From positions 1 to 16,536 of the forward strand of contig DATLCN010000013.1 in assembly GCA_035526335.1 (NCBI GenBank): 16,536 nt of DNA. The letters are read 5' to 3'. The position numbers were made by a program, and so were the translations under genes. The notes beneath the pieces are model-generated. The model was not told the DNA's origin and made no database searches. It saw only the letters and a program-made list of their open reading frames with translations. This DNA comes from GCA-2861595 sp035526335. GTDB lineage: Bacteria > Actinomycetota > Acidimicrobiia > Acidimicrobiales > GCA-2861595. Below, one piece after another: positions 1 through 6,716 of this stretch (its first letter is position 1; each line of letters begins with the position of its first letter).

Positions 1-156
1 GGGGTCACGAAGAGTCGTGGGATCGGTGCCGCACAGCTTGTCGATCTGTTCCTTCAGGCCCTCCAACACGACTACATCGTAGGTGGGGGGTGTGACACGA
101 ATCGCCGAGAAACCCTTGTGGGAAAAGACGATATTCCCCCGATGCAAGGTCGGCAT
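1..156 (-). CDS. Possible partial hypothetical protein (5' end only)
   Basis: A minus-strand frame stays open from an ATG at 156 to the window edge and would encode about 52 residues beginning MPTLHRGNIVFSHKGF, with a later stretch LEGLKEQIDKLCG. The composition looks protein-like: alternating hydrophobic strands, then a short amphipathic helix. G/C at third positions is only around 70%, lower than the neighbouring genes, and no convincing Shine-Dalgarno precedes the ATG. I recognise no family. The gene would follow the membrane-protein gene ending at 295 in the same direction, across a 138-nt gap. It could be a real gene of different base composition or a chance open frame, and the rest lies outside the window. 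Confidence 0.35.
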   Translation of the reverse strand, partial: MPTLHRGNIVFSHKGFSAIRVTPPTYDVVVLEGLKEQIDKLCGTDPTTLRDP

Positions 157-221
157 CGCTCGGCGAGCTGGCCCCGGGGCCGATGGCACAGGGCACTACT
201 TCGGTCGGAGAGGCCGGGTCA

Positions 222-299
222 CCAACTACGCGGTGCTCTCTGGTCTTTTTTGGCTCCTTCGGGGGTTTGAAGTCGTGCCGGGGGGTTTATCCAACTACG
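222..299. repeat. Short direct repeat CCAACTACG, two copies 69 bp apart
   Basis: CCAACTACG occurs at 222-230 and 291-299, each preceded at a variable distance by GCCGGG and followed by GGTG or GTGTG. The second copy includes the stop codon of the membrane-protein gene. The short gap around it (157-294) shows no gene; it may be regulatory or chance. Confidence 0.3.
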
Positions 300-858
300 G
301 TGTGCGGGCCTCCACATCGCTGTGACCAGGGCTTCCGCCCGTCCCGAACTGCGACCAGTCCTCGGGGTTGGACTCCACGAAGTGGGCGACCACAGTGCCG
401 TCGAGGGCATCGACGAGGACGAGGCCACGCTGCTCGGGTGGGTCTTCGGCCGAGTAGAGCAGGATGCGCCAGGTGGGGCGGCTGCGCAGGCCCCGCCAGC
501 CCAGCTGGGCGGAGGCGTGACCCACGGGGAAGCCGATCTTCTTCGATGCGGCGACCAGCGCGTCGGTTTCCCGGACCTGGAGGTGCCAGCCGGCGGCGAG
601 GTGGTATGCGCCGATGGCGCCCAGCAGGACGGCGGCGAAAAAGAAGCCGTCATTGACCAGGACGCCGCCGTCGGCGCGGGTGATCCAGGCGATCGTGCAG
701 CAGGCGGCGGCGATCAGGTAGATCGTGCCGGGGATGCGCCGGCGGCTGTTGTCCGGGAAGGTGTACGGACCCCGGTAGGTGGTGACGTCGAGATCAGATG
801 GAAGCTGGTCGCCTTCGGCCGGCGCCTCCGGGGGAGCGGCCGGCTGGTCTTCGGGCAT
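295..858 (-). CDS. Two-helix membrane protein of unknown function (187 aa)
   Basis: The N-terminus (about residues 1-40) is acidic, Pro-rich and charged, with no signal peptide. Two hydrophobic segments follow at about 43-60 (TIYLIAAACCTIAWI) and 70-90 (FFFAAVLLGAIGAYHLAAG), separated by a short charged turn. The remainder, about 95-187, is soluble and rich in beta-strand-like sequence (RPTWRILLYSAEDPP, then GLVLVDALDGTVVAHFVE). I recognise no catalytic motif or named family. The start ATG at 858 lies 9 nt after the HIT stop, with an AGGG overlapping that stop codon, so the gene is probably translated as the last cistron of a thrS-HIT-membrane protein unit. In mycobacteria the position after the HIT gene is taken by pgsA. 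This protein has no CDP-alcohol phosphotransferase signature, so it is not that enzyme. Confidence 0.85.
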   Translation of the reverse strand: MPEDQPAAPPEAPAEGDQLPSDLDVTTYRGPYTFPDNSRRRIPGTIYLIAAACCTIAWITRADGGVLVNDGFFFAAVLLGAIGAYHLAAGWHLQVRETDALVAASKKIGFPVGHASAQLGWRGLRSRPTWRILLYSAEDPPEQRGLVLVDALDGTVVAHFVESNPEDWSQFGTGGSPGHSDVEARTP

Positions 859-867
859 CGGTGAACC

Positions 868-1362
868 CTACGTGGGCCAGGCGGCGCGAAGTTTCTCGAA
901 GGTGCTGGGCAGCGACTCCGGCAGCACCCGTACTTCAGCCACCGTGGTCATGAAGTTGGTGTCGCCCGTCCACCGGGGCAGCACGTGGAGATGGAGGTGC
1001 CCCGGTACGCCCGCGCCGGCCGATTCGCCGAGATTGGCGCCCACGTTGATGCCATCGGGCCCGTAGGCGACCTTGAGCGCCCGCACGGCGTACTGCACGG
1101 CGACCCACAACTGGGAGCTCTCGCCCTCGTCGGTCTCCTCCAGTTCGGCGACGTGGCGGTTGGGAACCACCAGGAGGTGGCCAGAGGCGTAGGGGTACGC
1201 GTTCAGGACGGCGGAGCAGCTTGGGCCACGCCAGACCACGTAGCTGTCGGCCCGCAGCACGCGGCACATGGCACAGGCCTCGTCGCCGTCACGATCGGCC
1301 GCCGGCGTGGCCACGTAGTCACTTCGCCACCCCGCCCACAACCTCTCCAGCCCGATCGTCAC
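868..1362 (-). CDS. HIT-family protein, Ap4A phosphorylase-like
   Basis: This histidine-triad nucleotide hydrolase/phosphorylase has 164 residues. The triad HLHLHVLPR is at about 122-130, preceded by the family's AGAGVPG loop. A CxxC pair (C30, C33) near the N-terminus matches the zinc site of many bacterial HIT proteins. NAYPYASGHLLVVP at 54-67 is the usual HIT core, and WTGDTNFM follows the triad as in the actinobacterial Rv2613c group. Rv2613c is known to be a diadenosine tetraphosphate phosphorylase, so the likely role is cytosolic Ap4A breakdown; substrate specificity here is inference. The GTG start overlaps the thrS stop in a GTGA, which implies translational coupling. Ap4A is a side product of aminoacyl-tRNA synthetases, which makes the pairing with thrS sensible. 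Confidence 0.93.
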   Translation of the reverse strand: MTIGLERLWAGWRSDYVATPAADRDGDEACAMCRVLRADSYVVWRGPSCSAVLNAYPYASGHLLVVPNRHVAELEETDEGESSQLWVAVQYAVRALKVAYGPDGINVGANLGESAGAGVPGHLHLHVLPRWTGDTNFMTTVAEVRVLPESLPSTFEKLRAAWPT

Positions 1363-3305
1363 GAGACAGCACGGCTGTCGACCTCGTGGCGCAGCCGTTT
1401 GACGAAGTCGTCCAGGGCCACGCCCCGCTCGGCACCCTCGCCGCCCCGGGCATTGACACCCACGGTGCCGGAGGCGAGATCGTCGTCGCCCACCACGAGT
1501 ATGTAGGGAAGCTTCTCCATCTTGGCCCGCCTGATGCGGGCGCCCAGAGGTTCGTCGCCCTCGACGTGGTCGGCCCGGAAGCCGGCCTCCCGCAGCTGCT
1601 GCGCCGTCGACGCCGCCGCCTCGTCGTGGTCGTTTCGCACACCGAGGACGCGGACCTGCACCGGCGCCAGCCAGGTGGGAAAAGCGCCGGCATAGTGCTC
1701 CACCAGGATGCCGAAGAACCGCTCGATGGAGCCGAACAGAGCCCGGTGGATCATGAAGGGACGGTGGCGGGCGTTGTCGGCGCCGGTGAACTCCAGCTCG
1801 AAGCGCTGGGGAAGCTGGAAGTCGACCTGGAGGGTCGACATCTGCCAGCGCCGGCCGATGGCGTCGCGGATGTGCACGTCGATCTTGGGGGCGTAGAAAG
1901 CGCCCTCCCCCTCGGCCACCCGGAAGGGCACGCCGGCACCCTCGAGCGCCTCACGCAGGGCTGCGGTCGCCACGTCCCACTCCCCGGGGTCCCCGACGTA
2001 CTTCTCGGGCCGGGTGGCCAGCTCGGCCTCGAAGTCCTCGAAACCGAAGGCCTGCAGGAGCCGGATCACGAACGCCAGCAGGCTGGCCAGCTCGGCCGAG
2101 AGCTGATCCGGGGTGCAGAAGATGTGGGCGTCGTCCTGGGTGAAGCCTCGCGCCCGCAGGATGCCGTGGAGCACCCCTGAACGCTCGAAGCGGTAGACGG
2201 TGCCGAACTCGAACAGCCGGAGGGGCAGGTCCCGGTACGACCGCTGCCCGGCGGCGTAGATCAGGATGTGCATCGGGCAGTTCATGGGCTTCGGGTAGTA
2301 GGTCGCCCCCTCCATCTCCATGGGGGGGTACATGCCTTCGGCGTACCAGGACAGGTGGCCGGACTTCTCGAACAGGGTGGACTTGGCCAGGTGGGGTGTG
2401 TAGACGAACTCGTAGCCACCGGCCTCGTGCTCGGCCCTGGAGTAGTCCTCCATGATCTTGCGCACCAGCCCGCCCTTGGGATGGAAGACACAGAGACCGC
2501 CACCGATCTCGGGCGGGAAGTGGAACAGGTCGAGCTCCGCGCCGAGCTTGCGGTGGTCCCGCTTCTCGGCCTCCGCCAACATCTGGAGATGGGCCCGCAG
2601 CGCCTTCTCGGACTCCCACGCGGTCCCGTAGATGCGCTGGAGCTGGAGGTTGCGCTCGTCGCCCCGCCAGTAGGCGCCGGCCACCCGCACGAGCTTGAAC
2701 CAGTCCAAACGCGAGGTCGACGGGACGTGTGGCCCCCGGCAGAGGTCGATGAACTCCGGTGTGTTGCGATAGGCGCTGACCGCGCCACCGACGGCGCCCT
2801 CTTCGGGATCCACGCCCTCGATGATCTCGACCTTGTACGGCTGGTCGGCGAAGGCGGCCAGGCCTTCCTCCAGGGTCATCTCCTCCCGGACGAAGGGCTG
2901 GTCCTCCCCCACGATCTGGCGCATCCGCTCCTCGATGCGGACGAGGTCCTCCTCCGCGAAGGAGGCGCCTCCGGGGAGGTCGAAGTCGTAGTAGAAGCCG
3001 TTCTCGATCGGCGGCCCGATGGCGAACTTGGCCCCAGGCCAGAGCTGGAGCACGGCCTGAGCGAGCACGTGGGCGGTCGAGTGACGAAGCACCTTGCGCC
3101 CCTCGTCGGTGGTGTCGGTGACGATGGCCACCCGGTCGCCATCGGCGAGAGGAGTGGACAGGTCGGCCTCGGATCCGTTGACAACCGCAGCCACCGCAGC
3201 GCGAAGCAACCGAGGCCCCACCGCTGCCGCCAGATCGGCGGCGGTGGAGCCTTCGGGGAGATTTCTGGGGGAGCCGTCAGGGAGACTGACGTTGATACCG
3301 GCCAT
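1359..3305 (-). CDS. thrS: Threonyl-tRNA synthetase
   Basis: Full-length class II aminoacyl-tRNA synthetase of 648 residues that charges tRNA-Thr in the cytosol. Domains in order: an N-terminal TGS domain (about 1-62); the second editing domain (about 65-235) with HxxxH at H75/H79 and C189/H193 in LCRGPH, the usual hydrolytic site for mischarged Ser; the catalytic core (about 250-545); and an anticodon-binding domain (about 548-640). Zinc ligands fall at C343 (MNCPMH), H394 and H520, with the same spacing as in the E. coli enzyme. Motif 2 is around YRFERSGVLHG. No T-box leader is visible; only 50 nt separate this ATG from the CAP-protein stop, so read-through from that gene is likely. A TANNNT-like TACTGT at 3315-3320 could be a weak internal -10. 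The Shine-Dalgarno is poor. Confidence 0.98.
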   Translation of the reverse strand: MAGINVSLPDGSPRNLPEGSTAADLAAAVGPRLLRAAVAAVVNGSEADLSTPLADGDRVAIVTDTTDEGRKVLRHSTAHVLAQAVLQLWPGAKFAIGPPIENGFYYDFDLPGGASFAEEDLVRIEERMRQIVGEDQPFVREEMTLEEGLAAFADQPYKVEIIEGVDPEEGAVGGAVSAYRNTPEFIDLCRGPHVPSTSRLDWFKLVRVAGAYWRGDERNLQLQRIYGTAWESEKALRAHLQMLAEAEKRDHRKLGAELDLFHFPPEIGGGLCVFHPKGGLVRKIMEDYSRAEHEAGGYEFVYTPHLAKSTLFEKSGHLSWYAEGMYPPMEMEGATYYPKPMNCPMHILIYAAGQRSYRDLPLRLFEFGTVYRFERSGVLHGILRARGFTQDDAHIFCTPDQLSAELASLLAFVIRLLQAFGFEDFEAELATRPEKYVGDPGEWDVATAALREALEGAGVPFRVAEGEGAFYAPKIDVHIRDAIGRRWQMSTLQVDFQLPQRFELEFTGADNARHRPFMIHRALFGSIERFFGILVEHYAGAFPTWLAPVQVRVLGVRNDHDEAAASTAQQLREAGFRADHVEGDEPLGARIRRAKMEKLPYILVVGDDDLASGTVGVNARGGEGAERGVALDDFVKRLRHEVDSRAVS

Positions 3306-3355
3306 CGGTGGGCGACAGTACCGCCCCCGAACCGGCCGGGGATCGCATCGATCGG

Positions 3356-3967
3356 CTAGCGGGCCCGGCGGGCGCTGACCCGTGCCTTGCGGACCTTGAC
3401 GGTGCGGCAGGTCACCCTGCCCTTGCGGGACCTGGTGCAGACCCTCTTGGTGGCAGGTGCGACGGTGGCGGCGGCCTGGGCGACGGGCGCCACCGCCTTG
3501 ACGATCTCGGGGGCGGCAGCGTGGGTCCGCATGAAGTTGACGGTGACGTAGATGATGCCGGGAGGGCCGTTCACCACTCCGACGCCGACCCAGTCGAACT
3601 CGGGATCGATCATGTTCTTGAAGTGCAGGGGGCTGGCGACGAACGCATCGTGCAGCGACTGCACGCCGGGGCCGATTCCGACGTTCTCACCGAGGCGGGC
3701 CCAGTCGCCCGGGGCCTGTGCGGCGAGGTCCGGGTTGTGGGAGATGCCGCCGGCGCCGGCCATGCGCCCCGACCAGGCCCGGGCCATGTCGGACAGCTCG
3801 ACCCTGGTGCCGAGGGCGGGCAGGCCACGGGAGGTGCGCAGCTCGTTGAGCTTCTGGACGAAACCCATCTCGTCGGACCCGGTGTCCGCGGATGCCGGCG
3901 CAGCAAGCACCGTCGCCCCCGAAAGAACGATCCCAAGGGCGACAAAGGGCGCCCAGAACTTCTTCAC
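3356..3967 (-). CDS. Secreted CAP/SCP-domain protein with basic C-terminal tail
   Basis: The start is a GTG at 3967 because GGAGGAA at 3970-3976 is an excellent ribosome site; the frame is open much further upstream but non-coding. The 203-residue product has a Sec signal peptide (about 1-27, APASA then D). A YkwD-type CAP domain spans about 33-150, with NELRTSRGLPAL, SHNPDL (H77), GENVG (E94) and the HFKNMIDPEFDWVGVGV block (H115). These supply the His/Glu cleft residues of the family. The last 31 residues (173-203) contain 14 Lys/Arg and two Cys (C177, C187), perhaps a disulfide-closed basic tail that binds anionic wall polymers. CAP proteins act outside the cell; the molecular activity of bacterial members is generally not known. 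Expression is probably controlled by the riboswitch directly upstream. Confidence 0.92.
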   Translation of the reverse strand: MKKFWAPFVALGIVLSGATVLAAPASADTGSDEMGFVQKLNELRTSRGLPALGTRVELSDMARAWSGRMAGAGGISHNPDLAAQAPGDWARLGENVGIGPGVQSLHDAFVASPLHFKNMIDPEFDWVGVGVVNGPPGIIYVTVNFMRTHAAAPEIVKAVAPVAQAAATVAPATKRVCTRSRKGRVTCRTVKVRKARVSARRAR

Positions 3968-3969
3968 AG

Positions 3970-3976
3970 TTCCTCC
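3970..3976 (-). promoter_or_regulatory. Shine-Dalgarno of the CAP gene, overlapping the riboswitch 3' end
   Basis: GGAGGAA on the minus strand ends two bases before the GTG at 3967. It decides that start. Its first two G residues (3976, 3975) are also the last two bases of the predicted aptamer and can pair with CC at 4066-4067. Confidence 0.85.
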
Positions 3977-4067
3977 ATTCGGAAGCCCGGCTGCCTTGTG
4001 AGCTCTCGCTCCGTCAGGTCCGTGGCGTTGCGTCCACCCGGCTTTCACCGGGGTTGCCTTTTCGTGG
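3975..4067 (-). ncRNA. Cyclic di-GMP-I (GEMM-I) riboswitch
   Basis: The minus-strand leader of the CAP gene carries the conserved blocks of the class I c-di-GMP aptamer in order. First is AAGGCAACC, then a hairpin CCCGGT-GAAA-GCCGGG with the canonical GAAA tetraloop. Next is GGACGCAACGCCACGG, the near-invariant GACGCAAAGCC block with one A-to-C change. A second arm follows, whose apical helix is GAGC-GAGA-GCTC. Last is GGCAGCCGGGCTTCCGAA, which closes back on the start. The outer stem pairs CCACG (4067-4063) with CGAATGG (3981-3975), with two unpaired A. The Vibrio Vc2 aptamer has the same order and tetraloop. There is no obvious expression platform after the aptamer; it runs straight into the ribosome site, so translational control is the likely mechanism (inference). 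Confidence 0.9.
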
Positions 4068-4081
4068 GTGTGCCCCCACAG

Positions 4082-4110
4082 CATCGGCGGAGGCCGGCTC
4101 CCGCCCGATG
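4082..4110 (-). terminator. Hairpin after the metallopeptidase gene, possible terminator
   Basis: On the minus strand, CATCGGGCGGGAG pairs with CTCCGCCGATG around a CCGGC loop: 11 base pairs with two bulged G. It lies 34 nt after the stop at 4144 and just before the riboswitch. There is no T-tract, as is common for actinobacterial terminators. A second small hairpin (GTGGG/CCCAC, 4064-4079) follows and abuts the aptamer. Confidence 0.4.
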
Positions 4111-4143
4111 ACCATTGGGAAGATGGCCCTTGCGGACCAGCCC

Positions 4144-5382
4144 CTACCGCCTGGCCCAGCGCTCCTGAAGATCTCCGAGGCTGGTCGCCGCCACCCGCCG
4201 GAGGGCGGCGTCGACGTGGTGGTCGGTACTGCCCGGCTCCACGCGCGGCTCCCCGAGGGCCCGGAGCAACGCTGTCGGCGCGCCCAGACCCCTCCCCGCC
4301 GCCAGCACCGACATCGCCGCCCGGCTCTCCCTGTACGACCGCACGATGCTCGCCGATGCTCCGGTGGAGAACTCGTGGTCCCTCGGAAGCTCGTCGTCGC
4401 CCCCGCGGGGCCGGCGCTCGCTGGTGGGGCGGCCGCTGGAGACCCACTCCGACACCCCCTCGTGGACCCAGGCCGGTATGAACGGACCGACGAACGGCAC
4501 GGCAGCGGCGTGACTCAGCTCGTGGACGAGAGTCGCCACCTGGAAGGGGCGGGCGTAGCGCGCCAGGCGATCGTCCTGGATGAAGATCCGGGGAGCGGTG
4601 GCCTGGTAACCCGGGTCGTCGATGGCGGAGTAGGAGACGAAAGCCACGAACTTGTCGAGGTCCACCGTGGACTGGAGGATGCGCTGGAGCTCGGCGACCG
4701 ACCCCGGCAGGACCAGCGGAATCCTCTCGGACCACGGCAGGTCCCACACCGGGCCGAGCGCGGCCATGCCCTCCTCGGCGATCGAACCCAGGGCAGCTGC
4801 CCGGACCGCCTCCTCCGGGTGGCTGATCACCAGGAAGTGCGGGGTGGCCTGGAGACGCACGGGACCGAGATCCCAGAGCTGGTGCGACGACTCCAGACCG
4901 ACCGCTTCGAGGTCGCTGTCGGAGGCCACGTACCACCGGCCGCCCCGCTCGACGAAGGTCAGCCAGAGATGCTCCACCGCGTCACGGTCGTCGAAGTCCC
5001 GCAACCGGTACACCTGGCGCGTCTCGGGCAGGAACGTCCTGGCGCTCCCGTAGCGCCCTGCCGCGCCCGCCGACAGGTCTCCTGTGTCGAAGGTGCGGGC
5101 CTGTAGGGCGTACGACGCGAGGGGCAGCGACGCCAGCCCCTCGAACGACCGCTGCTGCGCCTCACGGAAGGCGGCCGGCGCCCGGGCGTCCACCGTGGCC
5201 ATGAACGCCTTGAGGTCGCCCGAACGGATGGCGGCGGCCCGGCCGTCCAGCAGGTTCTGCACAGCCTTCAGCGGCTCGTCTGCGCCGCGTGCCGGCAGCG
5301 GCGGAGAGAGCCCCGCCCCCAGCACCAGAACAACGACGGCAACGGCGACGGCAACGGCAACGGAGCGGCGCATGTCGACCAT
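4144..5382 (-). CDS. Secreted HExxH metallopeptidase-like protein (peptidase MA-type)
   Basis: 412 residues from an ATG at 5382; ATG 5373 and GTG 5415 are alternatives. An AAAGGGGG lies 14 nt upstream of 5382, which is long for a ribosome site. A signal sequence made of repeated Val-Ala (about 4-34) implies export. Residues 35-165 form an NTF2/SnoaL-like-looking helical and strand region (AAIRSGDLKAFMATVD, then VERGGRWYVASDSD). The C-terminal half carries TLVHELSHAA (H287, E288, H291) followed after 16 residues by WVHEGVSEW (E308). This is the zinc-binding HExxH...E pattern of gluzincin-type peptidase MA families. I expect a lipid- or wall-facing zinc hydrolase, but the substrate is unknown. 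It is divergent from the gene at 5436 across 53 nt and is separated from the CAP gene by a hairpin and the riboswitch. Confidence 0.85.
   Translation of the reverse strand: MVDMRRSVAVAVAVAVVVLVLGAGLSPPLPARGADEPLKAVQNLLDGRAAAIRSGDLKAFMATVDARAPAAFREAQQRSFEGLASLPLASYALQARTFDTGDLSAGAAGRYGSARTFLPETRQVYRLRDFDDRDAVEHLWLTFVERGGRWYVASDSDLEAVGLESSHQLWDLGPVRLQATPHFLVISHPEEAVRAAALGSIAEEGMAALGPVWDLPWSERIPLVLPGSVAELQRILQSTVDLDKFVAFVSYSAIDDPGYQATAPRIFIQDDRLARYARPFQVATLVHELSHAAAVPFVGPFIPAWVHEGVSEWVSSGRPTSERRPRGGDDELPRDHEFSTGASASIVRSYRESRAAMSVLAAGRGLGAPTALLRALGEPRVEPGSTDHHVDAALRRVAATSLGDLQERWARR
5338..5361. repeat. GGCRAC hexamer tandem repeat in a signal-peptide coding region
   Basis: Four consecutive hexamers (GGCAAC, GGCGAC, GGCAAC, GGCAAC) encode the Val-Ala repeats of the signal peptide of the minus-strand metallopeptidase. 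The unit is a multiple of three, so copy changes would lengthen the hydrophobic core without shifting frame. Confidence 0.7.
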
Positions 5383-5411
5383 TGTCGTCGCGGCATCCCC
5401 CTTTCCCGGTT

Positions 5412-5439
5412 GCACCGCCGGTACCTTTGCCGGCGGTGC
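5412..5439. promoter_or_regulatory. Perfect 10-bp inverted repeat in a divergent intergenic region
   Basis: GCACCGCCGG (5412-5421) and CCGGCGGTGC (5430-5439) are exact reverse complements around the 8-nt spacer TACCTTTG. The repeat lies between divergently transcribed genes (starts 5382 and 5436), and its right arm contains the proposed GTG start of the plus-strand gene. It could be an operator for a dimeric regulator, or a hairpin in the 5' region of either transcript. The spacer includes TACCTT, a TANNNT-type -10 candidate for the plus strand. Confidence 0.5.
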
Positions 5440-6656
5440 CGGTCACGCTCATCTCGTCGGCGGCGGAGCTGCCCTCCGGTCCCTCGGCTGGGCTCTTCGT
5501 ACTGGTGCAGGAAGAGCCCGTCGACTGCGCCGTCGCCGTGGCTGAGCTCCTCGACTCCAACCCTCCGCTCAGCCCCGCGCAGGCCGCCGACGTGCTGACG
5601 GCCCGGGCCGGAGGGCGCCATCCCGCTGAACGTGCGCTGGACCCCGCCCGCTACCGCGAAGCGGCACTCGATCTCGCCCGCGAGCAGGCGGCCGAGGCAC
5701 TTGCCAGGGTTCCCTCCCGGGCCCGCGGCGTCGCCCCCGAGCGGTTGGCCAAGGCCGCCGCCGCCGTCGGGGCCGCCGAGGAGGCGATCGTCGACGCACG
5801 GGCCGTGCTCGGGGAACGGCCCGAGCTTCCCGCCGAAGCGGCACAGGCGGCCCTCGACGCCGACGAGGCCGTGGTGCGGGCCCAACAGCGACGAGCGCTG
5901 CACGTAGAGAGGTCTTCAAGCCTCCTCATGGCCGCCAACGCCCTGGGCATCCTCATCATCGCCGGGCGGATCCGGACGACGGCGCTGGATCCGATCTTCG
6001 TGCTCGTGGCCGTTTTCCCGGTCACGGCCCTGGTCCACCTCGTGGCGAATCTGGGTTGGAGCACATGGCAGGCCCGCTCCGCTGCCCGCCGGCGCGCCGC
6101 GGCCCTCCGGTCCACCGGCATGGCCACCATGACCGGCCTCGTCGCCCGCCACGCCCGCCTGACCGCCTGGACCGAACGAGCCGACGCACTGGCCAACGCC
6201 GAGGCATCGCTGGTGCAGGCCCGCCGGCGCTGGGCGGCGCTGACGGGAGCGTCCGGGGGGCCAGCATCGGTGGCCGCACTGATGAGGGTCAAAGCTGAAG
6301 CGGACCGGCGGGCCGCGGCTGTCGTCGAACTGGAGAACCAGCCCGTGGAGCCCGTTCCGGGGGTCGATCCGGAGCGCCCCCTCGTGATCCTCGTAAACGG
6401 CGCCGCCGGTGATCCCCTCGACGACCAAACCCGCTCACTGCTCAGACTCCTCGACGAGGAGGACCCTTCTGCTCCCGTGGTGCTGGTCACCGCCTGTGCC
6501 GGCGCAGCCGAGTGGGCCGAGGCGAGGTCGGAGAACCCGGGTGGCCAGGTCGTGGACATCCGCCAGAGGGTGCTCGCCAGCCTCGACCGGCTGAGGGCGC
6601 GTGCCGCCGGCTTCGGCGACCACGGTCCGCCCAGCTCGTTGGCGGCGGAAGGCTGA
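5436..6656 (+). CDS. Coiled-coil membrane protein with degenerate ABC/SMC-ATPase-like C-terminus
   Basis: 406 residues from GTG 5436; the frame is open earlier but that part is antisense to the metallopeptidase. The start is uncertain: there is no Shine-Dalgarno and a leaderless start is possible. There is an N-terminal region rich in Ala/Glu helices (about 45-158), then two TM helices at about 161-178 (LMAANALGILIIAG) and 185-205 (DPIFVLVAVFPVTALVHLV). A second Ala/Arg-rich helical stretch runs from 212 to 300. The end, 315-365, reads PLVILVNGAAGDPLDDQTR, then LLRLLDEE, VVLVTAC and AEWAEAR. This has the shape of the Walker B/D-loop half of SbcC/SMC-like ATPases, but VNG stands where LDE or LDD is expected, and no Walker A is present. 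I infer a non-hydrolysing relative; no function can be assigned. It is a single-gene unit convergent with the mshC-like gene. Confidence 0.8.
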   Translation: MPVTLISSAAELPSGPSAGLFVLVQEEPVDCAVAVAELLDSNPPLSPAQAADVLTARAGGRHPAERALDPARYREAALDLAREQAAEALARVPSRARGVAPERLAKAAAAVGAAEEAIVDARAVLGERPELPAEAAQAALDADEAVVRAQQRRALHVERSSSLLMAANALGILIIAGRIRTTALDPIFVLVAVFPVTALVHLVANLGWSTWQARSAARRRAAALRSTGMATMTGLVARHARLTAWTERADALANAEASLVQARRRWAALTGASGGPASVAALMRVKAEADRRAAAVVELENQPVEPVPGVDPERPLVILVNGAAGDPLDDQTRSLLRLLDEEDPSAPVVLVTACAGAAEWAEARSENPGGQVVDIRQRVLASLDRLRARAAGFGDHGPPSSLAAEG

Positions 6657-6681
6657 GCCCAGCCACCTCAGCTCGTGCGCA

Positions 6682-6703
6682 CGCTGCGCCGGCGGCGCCA
6701 GCG
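6682..6703. terminator. Hairpin between convergent genes, possible bidirectional terminator
   Basis: CGCTGCGCC pairs with GGCGCCAGCG around GGC, giving nine base pairs with one bulged C, within the 60-nt gap between the stops at 6656 (plus) and 6717 (minus). There is no T-tract on either strand. The position is the main argument. Confidence 0.35.
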
Positions 6704-6716
6704 AGGGCGGCCGGCC

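Noticed and set aside
3306..3355. T-box or other amino-acid-responsive leader before thrS
   Set aside because: Only 50 nt separate thrS from the previous gene, too short for a T-box, and no conserved T-box sequence is present.
1221..3359. Long plus-strand open frames (about 319 and 363 residues) opposite thrS
   Set aside because: They are antisense to a full-length thrS with all catalytic and zinc residues, have no domain-like sequence, and are expected in high-GC DNA.
3968..4936. In-frame extension of the CAP protein to 526 residues
   Set aside because: It runs through the riboswitch and antisense-frame sequence of the metallopeptidase. A perfect Shine-Dalgarno and signal peptide define the GTG at 3967.
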